Source of the DNA: Flavobacterium sp. | GTDB lineage: Bacteria > Bacteroidota > Bacteroidia > Flavobacteriales > Flavobacteriaceae | Reading direction: 5' to 3' | Length of the DNA stretch: 52,887 nucleotides | Assembly: GCA_016787805.1 (NCBI GenBank) | Contig: JAEUTY010000037.1 | Location: 1 to 52,887, forward strand | In this document: piece by piece, positions 9,251 through 18,800 of the stretch | Layout: the number at the start of each line of letters is the position of its first letter | Position numbering within the stretch: position 1 is the first letter of the stretch | Notes under the pieces: model-generated | Database searches by the model: none | Seen by the model: only the letters and a program-made list of their open reading frames with translations | Told to the model about the DNA's origin: nothing | Position numbers and translations under genes: made by a program

Positions 9251-9324
9251 GGTCCTATAGCTCAGTTGGTTAGAGCACCTGACTCATAATCAGGTGGTCC
9301 CTGGTTCGAGCCCAGGTGGGACCA
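9251..9324 (+). tRNA. tRNA with anticodon CAU (Met or lysidine-modified Ile2)
   Basis: A complete 74-nt cloverleaf: acceptor stem GGTCCTA with TGGGACC, D-arm GCTC/GAGC, anticodon stem CCTGA/TCAGG around loop CTCATAA, variable loop, T-stem CCTGG/CCAGG with TTCGAGC, and discriminator A. CCA is not encoded. The anticodon CAU could be elongator Met or Ile2; I lean to Ile2 because the acceptor and anticodon stems resemble bacterial ileX types, but this is not certain. The 3' end is the integration site of the adjacent island. Confidence 0.93.
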
Positions 9325-9326
9325 CA
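9297..9326 (+). repeat. attL: 3' end of the tRNA gene, 30-bp direct repeat
   Basis: Bases 9297-9326 (GTCCCTGG...ACCACA, T-arm plus acceptor 3' half and two extra bases) are identical to 32049-32078. The left copy keeps the whole tRNA intact. Flanking bases differ on both sides (G against T upstream, C against A downstream), which fixes the repeat at 30 bp. Confidence 0.93.
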
Positions 9327-9333
9327 CTAATTA

Positions 9334-9366
9334 AAAGTTCAAGTCATTAAAATTGATTTGGACTTT
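9334..9366 (+). terminator. Terminator after the tRNA, island-encoded
   Basis: A 13-bp stem with two wobble pairs (9334-9346 with 9354-9366) is followed by a T-rich tract. It lies just inside the island, so the element supplies a replacement terminator for the tRNA it separated from the original one. Confidence 0.65.
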
Positions 9367-9449
9367 TTTTATGTCTTAAATTCATTAGTAAACATCATTT
9401 TTTAAATTAACCTTAAAGTATATACTCATAAGCTTTTTAATTTTTAAAA

Positions 9450-9490
9450 GGTATATAATTAGGTCCCTATTTATTAAAAAAGGTCACTAT
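9450..9490. promoter_or_regulatory. Candidate integrase arm-type sites and integrase leader
   Basis: AGGTCCCTAT (9461-9470) and AGGTCACTAT (9481-9490) are a 9/10 direct repeat exactly 20 bp apart, ahead of the integrase. GGTATATAATT (9450-9460) has a 10/11 match, GGCATATAATT, at 31985-31995 on the attR side. Repeated sites flanking both att cores would suit recombinase arm binding; this is inference. Confidence 0.35.
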
Positions 9491-9515
9491 CATTAATTCT
9501 CTAAAAACAATTAAA

Positions 9516-10718
9516 ATGAATAATATTAAAATTCTCTTTGTGTTAGATAAATCGAAATCTAACAGTAAAGGATTAGCGCCATTGAGATGTAGACTTACAT
9601 ATCGAGGAAGACGAAAACCTTTCACCATTGGGCTTTTTATTAACCCCAACAATTGGAACAGTAAAAAGCAATTAGTTCATCCTCCTAATGAGGAGAATAA
9701 CATAACAAATAGCCATTTAAGCCTGATTAAAAATAAAATTAATCAGGCTTTTTTAATGCTTAAAATTCAAGAAAAAGAATTTGATGTAGAAGATATCTAC
9801 AATATTTTTTTAGGAGAATCTTCAAAAAGCAATAAATCTATTTTACAACTATTTCAGGAACATAATGATAAAGTTGAAAAACTAGTTGGTACTGATTATG
9901 CGTTACCAACTTTTTGGAAGTTTAGACAAGCAAAAGCCTTGTTAATTGAATTTATTAAAAATTATTTTAACAAAAGCGACTATCTGTTTGATGATTTAAA
10001 TCTTAAATTCATTCAAGATTACGAGTTCTTTCTAAAAACGAATAAAAAATTAGCTTTAGCAACTGTAAATAAAACAATTCAGAGGTTCAGAAAAATTGTT
10101 AAAGTTGCAATTTCTGAGGATATAATTAAATCAGACCCTTTTATTTTGTATAAAGTTACAAGAGCAAAAAAAGAAATTATATTTTTAACAAAAGAAGAAC
10201 TTTTCAATCTTGAAAATTACAATTTTGCTCAATCAAGACTAAATATAGTGAAAGATTTATTTGTCTTTTGTTGTTACACAGGACTTGCATACAATGAAAT
10301 GTCCAACCTAAAAAAGGAACATATAATTGTAGGTTTTGATAAAATGGAATGGATACAAATGAAAAGAGAAAAAACCGATAGACTACTATCTATACCTCTA
10401 TTACCAAATGCAAAAGCAATCATAGATAAATATCAATTAGATGATTATTTACTTCCAAAATTAAGCAATCAAAAAGTCAATTCTTATTTAAAGGAGATTT
10501 CAGAAATTGTTGGAATAAACAAGAATCTAACTCACCACGTAGCTAGAAAAACTTTTGCTTCAACAGTTCTTCTTTATAATGATGTCCCAATGGAGATTGT
10601 TTCAGAATTATTGGGTCATTCAAGCATAACAATTACTCAAGAAAGTTATGGGAAAGTGGTTCAAAAGAAAATAAGTGAAACAATGATTGAACTAAAAAAC
10701 AAATTAAAATCTAAATAA
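9516..10718 (+). CDS. Tyrosine recombinase (integrase)
   Basis: A 400-residue phage-type integrase of the Bacteroidota class: an N-terminal arm-binding region (RCRLTYRGRRKPFTIGLFINPNNW), a SAM-like core-binding domain at ~100-205, and a C-terminal catalytic domain. Visible catalytic residues are H341 and R344 in HHVARKTF, H368 in LGHSS and the nucleophile Y378 in ESYGK. The usual first Arg (TGLRxxE) is replaced: the segment reads TGLAYNE with A258. Substitutions at that Arg are known in Bacteroides integrases such as IntDOT. Location beside attL marks it as the enzyme that integrated the island into the tRNA gene. Confidence 0.93.
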   Translation: MNNIKILFVLDKSKSNSKGLAPLRCRLTYRGRRKPFTIGLFINPNNWNSKKQLVHPPNEENNITNSHLSLIKNKINQAFLMLKIQEKEFDVEDIYNIFLGESSKSNKSILQLFQEHNDKVEKLVGTDYALPTFWKFRQAKALLIEFIKNYFNKSDYLFDDLNLKFIQDYEFFLKTNKKLALATVNKTIQRFRKIVKVAISEDIIKSDPFILYKVTRAKKEIIFLTKEELFNLENYNFAQSRLNIVKDLFVFCCYTGLAYNEMSNLKKEHIIVGFDKMEWIQMKREKTDRLLSIPLLPNAKAIIDKYQLDDYLLPKLSNQKVNSYLKEISEIVGINKNLTHHVARKTFASTVLLYNDVPMEIVSELLGHSSITITQESYGKVVQKKISETMIELKNKLKSK

Positions 10719-10760
10719 AAAGGGTGTTTTTCCTCTATAAAAAAGGGTGTTTTCCCTGTG
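10718..10760. repeat. 43-bp double-repeat element, copy A
   Basis: Two direct repeats of AAAAGGGTGTTTTCC type, 23 bp apart (starts at 10718 and 10741), beginning at the integrase stop codon. The whole 43 bp matches 52551-52593 at 41 of 43 positions. It lies 174 bp upstream of the T9SS protein gene and could be an operator for a dimeric regulator. Confidence 0.6.
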
Positions 10761-10801
10761 GTTTTTTCTTAGCGCTTTTAGTAAACTTGATACGAAAAAA
10801 A

Positions 10802-10830
10802 TTTTAACAAAAAGTACACTTTTTGCGTAC
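10802..10830. promoter_or_regulatory. Shared motif with paired GTAC sites, upstream of T9SS/RHS operon
   Basis: TTTTAACAAAAAGTAC at 10802-10817 is identical to 52470-52485, which also lies beside a copy of the 43-bp element. Here it leads into a second GTAC at 10827-10830. Function unknown; a regulator site is inferred. Confidence 0.35.
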
Positions 10831-10876
10831 ATTTTATTAAAAAGACTTCATTAATTTTATTTCACGAAAACATAAC

Positions 10877-10900
10877 ACCTAATTTATTAGGTAGTTTTTT
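10877..10900 (+). terminator. Leader hairpin with T-tract before the T9SS gene
   Basis: ACCTAATTTATTAGGT (10877-10892) is a perfect 7-bp inverted repeat with a 2-nt loop followed by AGTTTTTTT. It would end transcription from the integrase side or act as an attenuator of the operon that starts at 10934. The AT-rich stem makes it only moderately convincing. Confidence 0.45.
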
Positions 10901-10933
10901 TAATTATCTAAAAATCAAAACACTACAAATCGA

Positions 10934-12841
10934 ATGAAAAAATCAAAACTCCTCTATTTATTAGGTTTTGCTTTACAACTAAGCTTAACGCATGCTCAAG
11001 ACATACTTTGGGAAAAAAGTTACGGGGGCTTTCATGCCGAGTATTTAATGGATGCTATTCCAACAGCTGATTACGGATTCCTCCTAGCCGGAAGCTCCTT
11101 ATCCAACAAAACAGGGAACAAATCAGACAACAATAAAGGAGATTTGGATTATTGGGTTTGGAAGATGAATGAAAATGGTGATTTAGAGTGGCAAAAAAGT
11201 TTTGGTGGCTCAGAGAGTGACTTATTACAAAGCATTGCTATTACTAATGATGGTGGATTCATTTTAGCAGGAGTATCTTCCTCTAATAAGAGTTTAGATA
11301 AAAAAGAGGATTCTCGAGGCGAAGATGATTTTTGGGTTATAAAACTCAATGCTAAAGGCGGTGAAGAATGGCAAGTAACTTTGGGAGGTAATGGGCAAGA
11401 AAAATTACATAGCATAAAGTCAACTAGGGATGGGGGATATATATTAGGAGGTTCGTCTTCATCTGATAAATCTTTTAATAAGTCAGAAAAAAGTTTTGGT
11501 AATTTAGACTATTGGGTAATTAAGTTAGATAATAAGGGAAAAGTTGAATGGCAAAAGTCATTTGGCGGAAAATATGCGGATGAACTTAGAAGCCTTGACA
11601 CCACTTTAGATGGAGGTTATATTTTGGGTGGCTATTCCAATTCACCTGCATCGGGCAACAAAACAAGTGATAGTTTGGGTGAAGGCGACTATTGGGTGCT
11701 AAAACTTGATATCAAGGGGGAAATAGTATGGCAAAAAAACATTGGCGGAAATGGTGATGACCAACTTAATGTAATTCATCAAACGTATGATAAAGGATAT
11801 ATTTTAGGAGGAAATTCAAATTCTGAAACTAGTGAATATAAAACTCGAAGTAATGGCGAGGGGACTGATTTTTGGGTAGTTAAATTGGATGAAACTGGAG
11901 CAATCTTATGGCAGGAAACCTACAATTATGGAAAGTTTGATGTGCTTACTTCGCTAGTTGAGAATGACGACCATACTTTGCTTATTGGAGGCTTTGCCAA
12001 AGGTGAGTTTAGTACCTCAAAATTGGGAGGAAAAACCAAAGCAAGAAAGGGTACAGACGATTACATCGCACTTAAAATTGATGAAAAAGGACAAGAATTA
12101 TGGAGCGAATCGGTGGGAAGCGATGGTGAGGATGTACTTAAGAAAGTAATTGAAACTCGTGATGGAGGTTATCTTTTTGCAGGAACAGGTTCCCCTATTT
12201 CTGTACACAATAGTGATGATTCTACTTCAAAATTAGGTAATGCTTTTGGCAATGGCAATAACGCACAGTTAGATCAGCAAGTACAAAATGTAAATAGCGC
12301 TGTAAAAGAGCAAACCGATAGTGCGACTCAACAAGTGAATGACACATACAACCAAGGAGCAAGTAAAGTAAAAGAAGCAATGGGAATTAAAGAAGATTCT
12401 CCTATTAAGTTCGCCTCTAACCCACTCAGCACCAATGCAGGATTAAAACCAAGTTCAGCTGGCAATGGTATGTTGGGTAATAATGCAACTCAACAACAAT
12501 TGCCTGCTTCGCGTGATAAAAAGAAAAATTTAGGCAGTAGTGATTTTTGGGTGGTCAAACTTCTGGATAGAAATAAACCTAAAGAGGAAAAAGCGATTAT
12601 TGAGGCTTTTCCTAATCCAGCAACTAATTACACCAACGTAGTTGTTGGCTATGATTTTGAATCGGGAACTGCAACGCTTGTTGATATGGCAGGTAGACAA
12701 TTACAACAATTTGAAATTACCTCTCGCACCATCCCTGTTGATTTAAGCGGGTTGCCTGAAGGAATTTATGTTGTGAACATCAAAACTAATGATGGACAAA
12801 GCAGCGGGGTAAAAGTGATGAAAAAAGGAACTAAAAACTAA
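10934..12841 (+). CDS. Secreted repeat protein with T9SS type A sorting domain
   Basis: A 635-residue secreted protein. An N-terminal signal peptide (KKSKLLYLLGFALQLSLTHA, cleavage before QDILW) is followed by about seven repeats of ~62-70 residues, each with a WQKSFGG-type strand, a DGGYILGG or DGGFILAG motif, a Ser/Lys-rich segment and DYWVVKLD. A low-complexity Gln/Asn/Ser-rich region lies at ~430-535, and the last ~80 residues (AFPNPATNYTNV ... MKKG) are a type A C-terminal sorting domain recognised by the type IX secretion system. The repeats resemble beta-propeller or beta-helix blades. It is 11 bases ahead of the RHS gene, so both are probably made together; it may anchor or deliver the RHS protein, which is inference. 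Confidence 0.85.
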   Translation: MKKSKLLYLLGFALQLSLTHAQDILWEKSYGGFHAEYLMDAIPTADYGFLLAGSSLSNKTGNKSDNNKGDLDYWVWKMNENGDLEWQKSFGGSESDLLQSIAITNDGGFILAGVSSSNKSLDKKEDSRGEDDFWVIKLNAKGGEEWQVTLGGNGQEKLHSIKSTRDGGYILGGSSSSDKSFNKSEKSFGNLDYWVIKLDNKGKVEWQKSFGGKYADELRSLDTTLDGGYILGGYSNSPASGNKTSDSLGEGDYWVLKLDIKGEIVWQKNIGGNGDDQLNVIHQTYDKGYILGGNSNSETSEYKTRSNGEGTDFWVVKLDETGAILWQETYNYGKFDVLTSLVENDDHTLLIGGFAKGEFSTSKLGGKTKARKGTDDYIALKIDEKGQELWSESVGSDGEDVLKKVIETRDGGYLFAGTGSPISVHNSDDSTSKLGNAFGNGNNAQLDQQVQNVNSAVKEQTDSATQQVNDTYNQGASKVKEAMGIKEDSPIKFASNPLSTNAGLKPSSAGNGMLGNNATQQQLPASRDKKKNLGSSDFWVVKLLDRNKPKEEKAIIEAFPNPATNYTNVVVGYDFESGTATLVDMAGRQLQQFEITSRTIPVDLSGLPEGIYVVNIKTNDGQSSGVKVMKKGTKN

Positions 12842-12852
12842 ATTGAAAAGCC

Positions 12853-15800
12853 ATGAAAAAAATAATATTTACAATAACTTTATTATTAACTTTATATATT
12901 GCTAAAGGTCAAAATTTTGACATATCAGCGGATTATCCACAAATTACACACCCTGAACCTTCTGTGAGCTCACTGATGCGGTTTGAGGAAATACCTGTTT
13001 CAAATTACACAGGTATACCAAATGTTAATGTCCCCTTTTTTACGATTCCAACACGAAGTAAAGACATTGTTTTAGATTTGTCAATTGGTTACCACCCTTC
13101 TAGTGTAGCTATGGATGAAGTGGCTGGAGACTGTGGATTAGGATGGAGTCTTTTCTCAGGAGGAACTATCTCGCGAACAGCTGTAGACAGACCAGATGAA
13201 TATAGTGGTTATGAACAAGTAAATAAAAATGACATTTATCAATTTAACTTTATGGGGAACACTGGGCGTTTTTACATTAGTAAAGACGCACAAGGTTTGC
13301 TAAACTTAAGAATCATAGAAAATCCAGGTTCTAAATTGGTAATTAACTTAGATTATAACCAAGCAACATCTATTATAAATTCTTTTACAATCTACGATGA
13401 TAGTGGTTATAAATACTTATTTGATGTGATCGACACCCAAGTATATAACTCTCGAATAGGTACCCCTCTGAATATCTATAAGAGCGGTTTTCATTTAAGT
13501 GCAGTTTATGATAATAATGGAAAAGAATTGATTTCTTTTAGTTACGACAACTATACTCAAAACACAAATAATCCCTCGTTTTCTAATAATTATAAAAGAG
13601 CAAAAGAAATTACAGTTAATGGCTATGGGAAAGTTACCTATGAATATTCTACTGGAACAAATTTAACCTATAGCTTGTATACTAGATTATCACAATTGCT
13701 ATTGAAAGACGTGAGCAATACTGTTGTAAAGAAAATTAAATTTTTTTACAATGGTAACAACTTAATAAAAGTTGAAAATTGCGATAATGCCGAAACGAAA
13801 AAAGAAACCTATGAGTTTAGATACAAAACAGATATTTCAGGTAATAGTTTAGGCACTTTTGTGGCAGATGAATGGGGTTATAGTCTTTATAAACCTAATT
13901 GTTTGTTTTCATACCCAATTGAGAATGTTACTGAAAATGTAGGGAAAAAATATTGTACTAATGGTGTTCTCTATGAGATGAAAACACCCACTGGAGGCTC
14001 AATCCATTTTGATTATGAATCAAACACCTTCTCCTATTATAATTTGGACACAAATGGGCAATGGGTATTGGTCAACACTCCAGAAAATTACTATGATGAA
14101 CAGCATCTAGAGAATTACACCGTTAATTCAGCACTTTACCATGAGTTTACTGGGAATGGTCAAAATACTGTAACATTTACTGTTCCAGGAACTGGAACGA
14201 CACCAATTGAATATTATGTAAATGTTGACCCAACTCTTTACACAATTGCCAATATTGATACAGCAATTTATAGTAGTTACCTTGAACCTAATCAAACAGA
14301 ATTCTACCCCAGCTTTGTTTTAACTGGCCAAGGGTATAATTATCAGCCTTTAGCTCTTTACAAGACTACAAATAATTTTTGCATGGGGGAACTAGTCTAT
14401 TTAATACCTGGTCAAACATACACTTTTTCAATTGGGGCGTTTGGCGACAGTAATAAAAAAGGAACATTACATCTGACTAAAAGAGAAAATAAACCAAACC
14501 CCTCAATGATTAACTATGGAGGAGGGTTAAGAATTAAAAGAATTTCCTATTTTGATAAAAACATAACTGATTATTATCAAAATACTGAATATTATAATTC
14601 TAGCGGCGTATACCCTAGTAAAGAAAAATTGTATTCTTATAATTTATTTGATTTACCTAACAGAAGTAGTGGGGTTATAGTTTACCCAGACTTTGACGCT
14701 GATACAAATTCAAGAGTTAAGAGAGAACCTGTAGGATATAAAAATGTAACAGTTTACGAAACTGGTAATGGTAGAGAAGAGTACACCTACACTACGCCTT
14801 TCGATTTTGGACAAGTTGGTACAAGCCAAAATGCACTAAATGTTGTTTATTATGACTATAAAAGAGGTTTGTTGACAAAAAAGAGAACTTATTCTTCTAC
14901 AAATGCGTTGTTAAACGAATTTGAGTTTGCCTATGACTATGTTGAGACTCCTAATTCGACTGTATTTTTTGATAACCCAGCATTAAACGAACGTTTGGGC
15001 TGGTCAAAACTAACTCAAAAAATATCTCGTTTGTACTTTCCTAACAGTACTGACCCTGTTACTGTAACTGAAAACTACATATATGATGATACTATTAGAA
15101 AGGTAATCACACATACTCAATCTAATAGTTTGGGTGAGACTTTAAAAACCCAAACCACTTATCATGTAGGTAATTCTAGTTTTTCGCAAAACAGGATAGC
15201 AGAAATAGAAAAAATTGAAACCTTTAGAGGGACTGAACTATTGTTTACTCAGAAAAACAATTATGGTAATGCTTGGTATAATAATAGCTCTTATTTGCCT
15301 AATGTAATGAGTAATTCAAAAGGAACTCAGGCTTTGGAAAATCGATTCCGCTATAATATGTATGATGAGTATAGTAACCCTACTGAAATTCAGAAGGAGA
15401 ATGGAACAATCACCACAATTCTCTGGGGTTATAACAAGACATTGCCTATAGCCAAAATTGAAAATGCTTCAAATGCTCAAGTAGCCAGTGCATTAGGAAC
15501 AAGTAATGTTAACCTAATGAATGAGTCAAACCTCTTAGCTATTAATAACCTGAGAAGTAACGCTTCGCTATCGGGAGCAATGATTACTACTTACACCTAT
15601 ATTCCTCTCATTGGTATAAGTACTGTAACTGATCCTAAAGGAGATAAACTAATATATGAATATGATGTTTTAAATCGATTAAAAACGGTTAGAGATAAAA
15701 ACAACAATATTTTAAATGAAAATCAATACTATTCAGCACTAAACAATGATGAATTAAATTGGGCGTTGAGCACCAATTATAAAGTGGCCACCACCACAAG

Positions 15801-18800
15801 TGTTACCTCGCCAAATGTAGCAGTAGCAAATGTTTATAAAACTTTTTTTGATGGTTTAGGCAGACCCGTTCAAGAAATTGCCAGCCAACAATCAAACACG
15901 GGAAAAGATATTGTTAACCATATTGAATATGATATGTTTGGTAGAAGAGCAAAAAGTTACTTGCCTTTTGTGAATTCAGGCTCTAGCCTAAACTTCAATA
16001 CTAATGCTAAAGACCAAACATTGAATTACCCTGATTATGTAGGACAGTTCCCGTTTGTAGAAAATATTTTTGAGCAATCTCCTCTAAATCGTGTGATTGA
16101 AAAAGCATCACCTGGAGTAGACTGGAATGCAAACAATACAGACAAGCATACCATTAGAATGGAATATTTAACCAATACAACAAGTGATGCGGTTAGAAAT
16201 TTTAAAGCCGTAGCTTCTGGTACTACTTTATCAACTAACGGATATTATGACGAGCAATTAATTGACGGCGGTATTTTTACTGCAAACCAATTATTTAAAT
16301 CTGTAATGCGAAATGAAAACTGGAAGCCTACTGATGGTGATAATAATACCACTATTACTTTTACAGATAAAGAAGGAAGACAATTGCTTAAGAGAACTTA
16401 TGCGGTATCGGTAGTTAATGGTGTAGAAACCTACCTAGCTCATGACTCCTACAATGTTTATGACCAATATGGCAATGTGGCTTTCATAATCTCTCCAAAA
16501 GCAGATGGAGCTATTACTTCAACAGTATTAACCGAATTGTGCTATCAATACCGTTATGATTATAGAAATCGTTTGGTAGAGAAAAAACTACCCGGCAAAC
16601 AATGGGAGTTTGTTTTGTATGATAAACTAGATCGCATTGTAGGCACGGGACCTGCTTTATCTCCTTTTAGCGATGCCACAGCCAATACTTATGGTTGGAT
16701 GATAACCAAATATGATGCTTTTGATAGAAACATTTTAACGGCTTGGATGAGTGGAACTGCGACAAGTGCTGGCAGAAAAACTTTGCAGGATTCATACAAT
16801 TCAACCCTTTTGCCTCTTAACGAAAGCAAAAGCGCATCCAATACTACCATAAATTATGTAGCTTTTAGGTATACATCGGCTGCTTTGCCAACTTCTGGGT
16901 ATGACGTATTAACGGTTAATTATTTTGATAATTATAGCTATACTGGCGCACCAACAGCCTTTACAACTGTAATGAATGACAATAGCCAATCTGTTTACTA
17001 TAACACAACCATTTTGCCTAAAGGATTGCTAACAGGAAGTTGGGTTAGAATAATTGAAGCTAGTACAACAGTTCCTGTTAGAGCAGATGTAAACTATGCT
17101 TTGTACGATTACAAGGCTCGTGTGATAAGAGCAAGAACAGATAATTACCTAACGGGTTATACTCAAGTTGACTTTAAGCTCGATTTTGCAGGAAAAATAC
17201 TTTATACCGAGACAAAACATAAACGAATTAGTACTAATACTGAGATTTATACTCGTGATGATTATGCGTATTCAAATCAGGATAGGTTATTGACACATAT
17301 TCATAAAATCGGACTCACTGGCACACCACAACTGCTTGCTAAAAACGAATATGACGAGTTAGGCAAACTCAAAGCCAAGCGAGTTGGAGGAACCGATGTA
17401 ACTACTTTTTCTGGTTTGCAAAAGGTAGATTATAGTTACAACATTAGAGGTTGGCTCACTGAAATTAACAAAGTAAATAATTTATCGCAAGGCAGCGATG
17501 TTAGAGACTTATTTGCCTTTAAGATAAACTACAATACGGTTGATAATAATTTGAACAACACAGTAAATGCACAGTATAATGGTAATATTTCAGAGGTATA
17601 CTGGAGAACCGATAGTGATAATGTACTTAGAAAATATGGTTTTGAGTATGACAACTTAAACCGTTTAAAAAAAGCCACTTATCAGAAACCTAATAGTGCT
17701 GTACCTGTTACCAATTCGTATAACGAAATGATGAAATACGACAAAAATGGTAACATTACTTCTTTGCAACGTTTTGGTGATTTTGATGATGCAATGACCG
17801 CCTTGCAAATAGACAATCTAAGCTATAGTTATCTGAGTAATAGTAATCAGTTAAAAAAAGTAACCGATGCTACCAATAATACTGTAGGTTTTAACGATGA
17901 TAGTGATGGTACTAATGATACTGTCGACGATTACAGTTATGATGCTAATGGCAATATGCTAACCGATCAGAACAAAGGGATTTTAAATATAAAATACAAC
18001 CATCTGAATTTACCCATTGAGATTACTTTTACAGGAACCAATAAAAAAATTAATTATATTTACAATGGAGCTGGGGTAAAAGTTAAGAAAACGGTAACCA
18101 ATGCAAGTGCTATTAATCATACTGATTATATCTCAGGATTTCAGTATGCTCAAACTGGCACAGGAACAGTGGTTTTGCAGTTTTTCCCTCATACTGAAGG
18201 ATATGTAAGTAACACAGTAGTTGGAGGAGTCAATAATTATAATTATGTATTTAATTACACAGACCATTTAGGGAATGTGCGATTAAGCTACACTAAAGAC
18301 CCTGGAACCAATGTTCTTAAAATTTTAGAAGAGAGCCATTATTATCCGTATGGATTAAAACATGCTAAATACAACATTGATCAGGCGTTTTATGACCAGT
18401 GTGCTGAAACAGGACAATCTACCTGTATACAGCGTACATCAAGACTACCGTATCAATATAAATTTAACAGCCAAGAGTACCAAGACGAAATGAGCTTGAA
18501 TATGACGGCTATGGATTTTAGACAGTATGATAATGCCATTGGACGATTTGTGGGTATTGATTTATTGTCTGAATTAAACACTACAATCAATCCCTATCAT
18601 TTTGCAAATAACAACCCAATATTTTGGGCTGACCCAAGTGGGTTAGATCCAGTTGAACAATTAAATAGTGGTGTGCCTTGGTTGGATGAAATGTGGAATC
18701 ATACAGAAAACGGTACTAACAGCCACTGGAGCAATATTGGCGGAAGCAATTTTCAATGTATTTCTACCAGCGGTGGTGGCGGAAGTGGCAGTGGATTAAC

